A DNA stretch of 14,261 bases, taken from Erysipelotrichaceae bacterium (GTDB lineage Bacteria; Bacillota_I; Bacilli_A; Erysipelotrichales; Erysipelotrichaceae). The translations under genes were made by a program, and so were the position numbers. The stretch lies in contig DAIDML010000298.1 of NCBI GenBank assembly GCA_027449005.1, forward strand, positions 1-14,261, written 5' to 3'. Every line of letters starts with the position of its first letter. Position 1 is the first letter of the stretch. The notes beneath the pieces are model-generated. The model was not told where the DNA came from and searched no databases. It was given only the letters and a program-made list of their open reading frames with translations. Below are positions 14,177-14,261 of this stretch, piece after piece.

Positions 14177-14261
14177 ATTGTTTGATTTTTAAAGCAAGTT
14201 TAGGTGAACTCTTTGATGTGAAATAGAGTGATAGAATCACAAAGATGGTGGTTGGCATGAC
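14177..14261 (-). repeat. Inverted repeat, right copy (at window end)
   Basis: This is the reverse complement of 13734-13818 with one mismatch in 85. It starts exactly where the threonine aldolase reading frame stops making sense and runs to the last base of the window. It holds no start of a gene of its own. Confidence 0.95.

Overview
The window is A+T-rich bacterial DNA (roughly 35% G+C by eye). It has tightly packed genes, strong AAGGAG-type ribosome binding sites, -10 boxes close to TATAAT, and TGA used as a stop (for example at the ends of queA and of the aminotransferase gene). This suggests a low-G+C Gram-positive relative (Bacillota, perhaps near Erysipelotrichia or Acholeplasma-like lineages) using the standard bacterial code. 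The exact taxon cannot be read from the sequence.

Left part (1-1261): the 3' part of tRNA-Lys(UUU), a complete tRNA-Gly(UCC), and a terminator. Then comes a solitary TnpB-type (IS200/IS605, IS1341-like) RNA-guided nuclease gene with intact RuvC and zinc-finger residues. A hairpin covers its ribosome binding site, and a two-hairpin, right-end/omegaRNA-like segment follows it. No TnpA is present.

Accessory metabolic part (1276-4982): a D-2-hydroxyacid dehydrogenase-like gene with its own promoter and terminator, then a patatin-like lipase gene (apparently leaderless) directly followed by an aldo/keto reductase. On the opposite strand lies mutY. Its 3' end overlaps the reductase gene, and the reductase's terminator lies inside the mutY coding sequence.

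Intergenic 4983-5321: the most interesting stretch. On the minus strand a near-consensus promoter (TTGAAA, 17 bp, TGC-TATAAT) starts a predicted RNA of about 118 nt. It has a 5' hairpin, an unpaired-looking CCTCCCTCC anti-Shine-Dalgarno tract, and a strong intrinsic terminator just before mutY. It looks like an undescribed C-rich small RNA, or else a mutY leader attenuator.

Queuosine operon (5322-10072): tgt, queA and queH carry out the last steps of queuosine tRNA modification (base exchange with preQ1, epoxyqueuosine formation, reduction to Q). A class I aminotransferase and two unknown small membrane proteins follow, all overlapping or nearly touching. A YggS-family PLP-homeostasis gene converges on it from the other strand.

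Right part (10717-14261): a YwaF/TIGR02206 membrane protein is coupled to a GH13 alpha-glucosidase. Next, a Bcp peroxiredoxin gene is coupled to a DUF454 (YbaN-like) membrane protein gene. A converging C-terminal fragment of a threonine aldolase gene shares a bidirectional terminator with DUF454. The last 85 bases are an inverted, 84/85-identical copy of the middle of the DUF454 gene, joined in the middle of the aldolase reading frame. This is either a rearrangement or, more likely, a fold-back artefact at a contig end.
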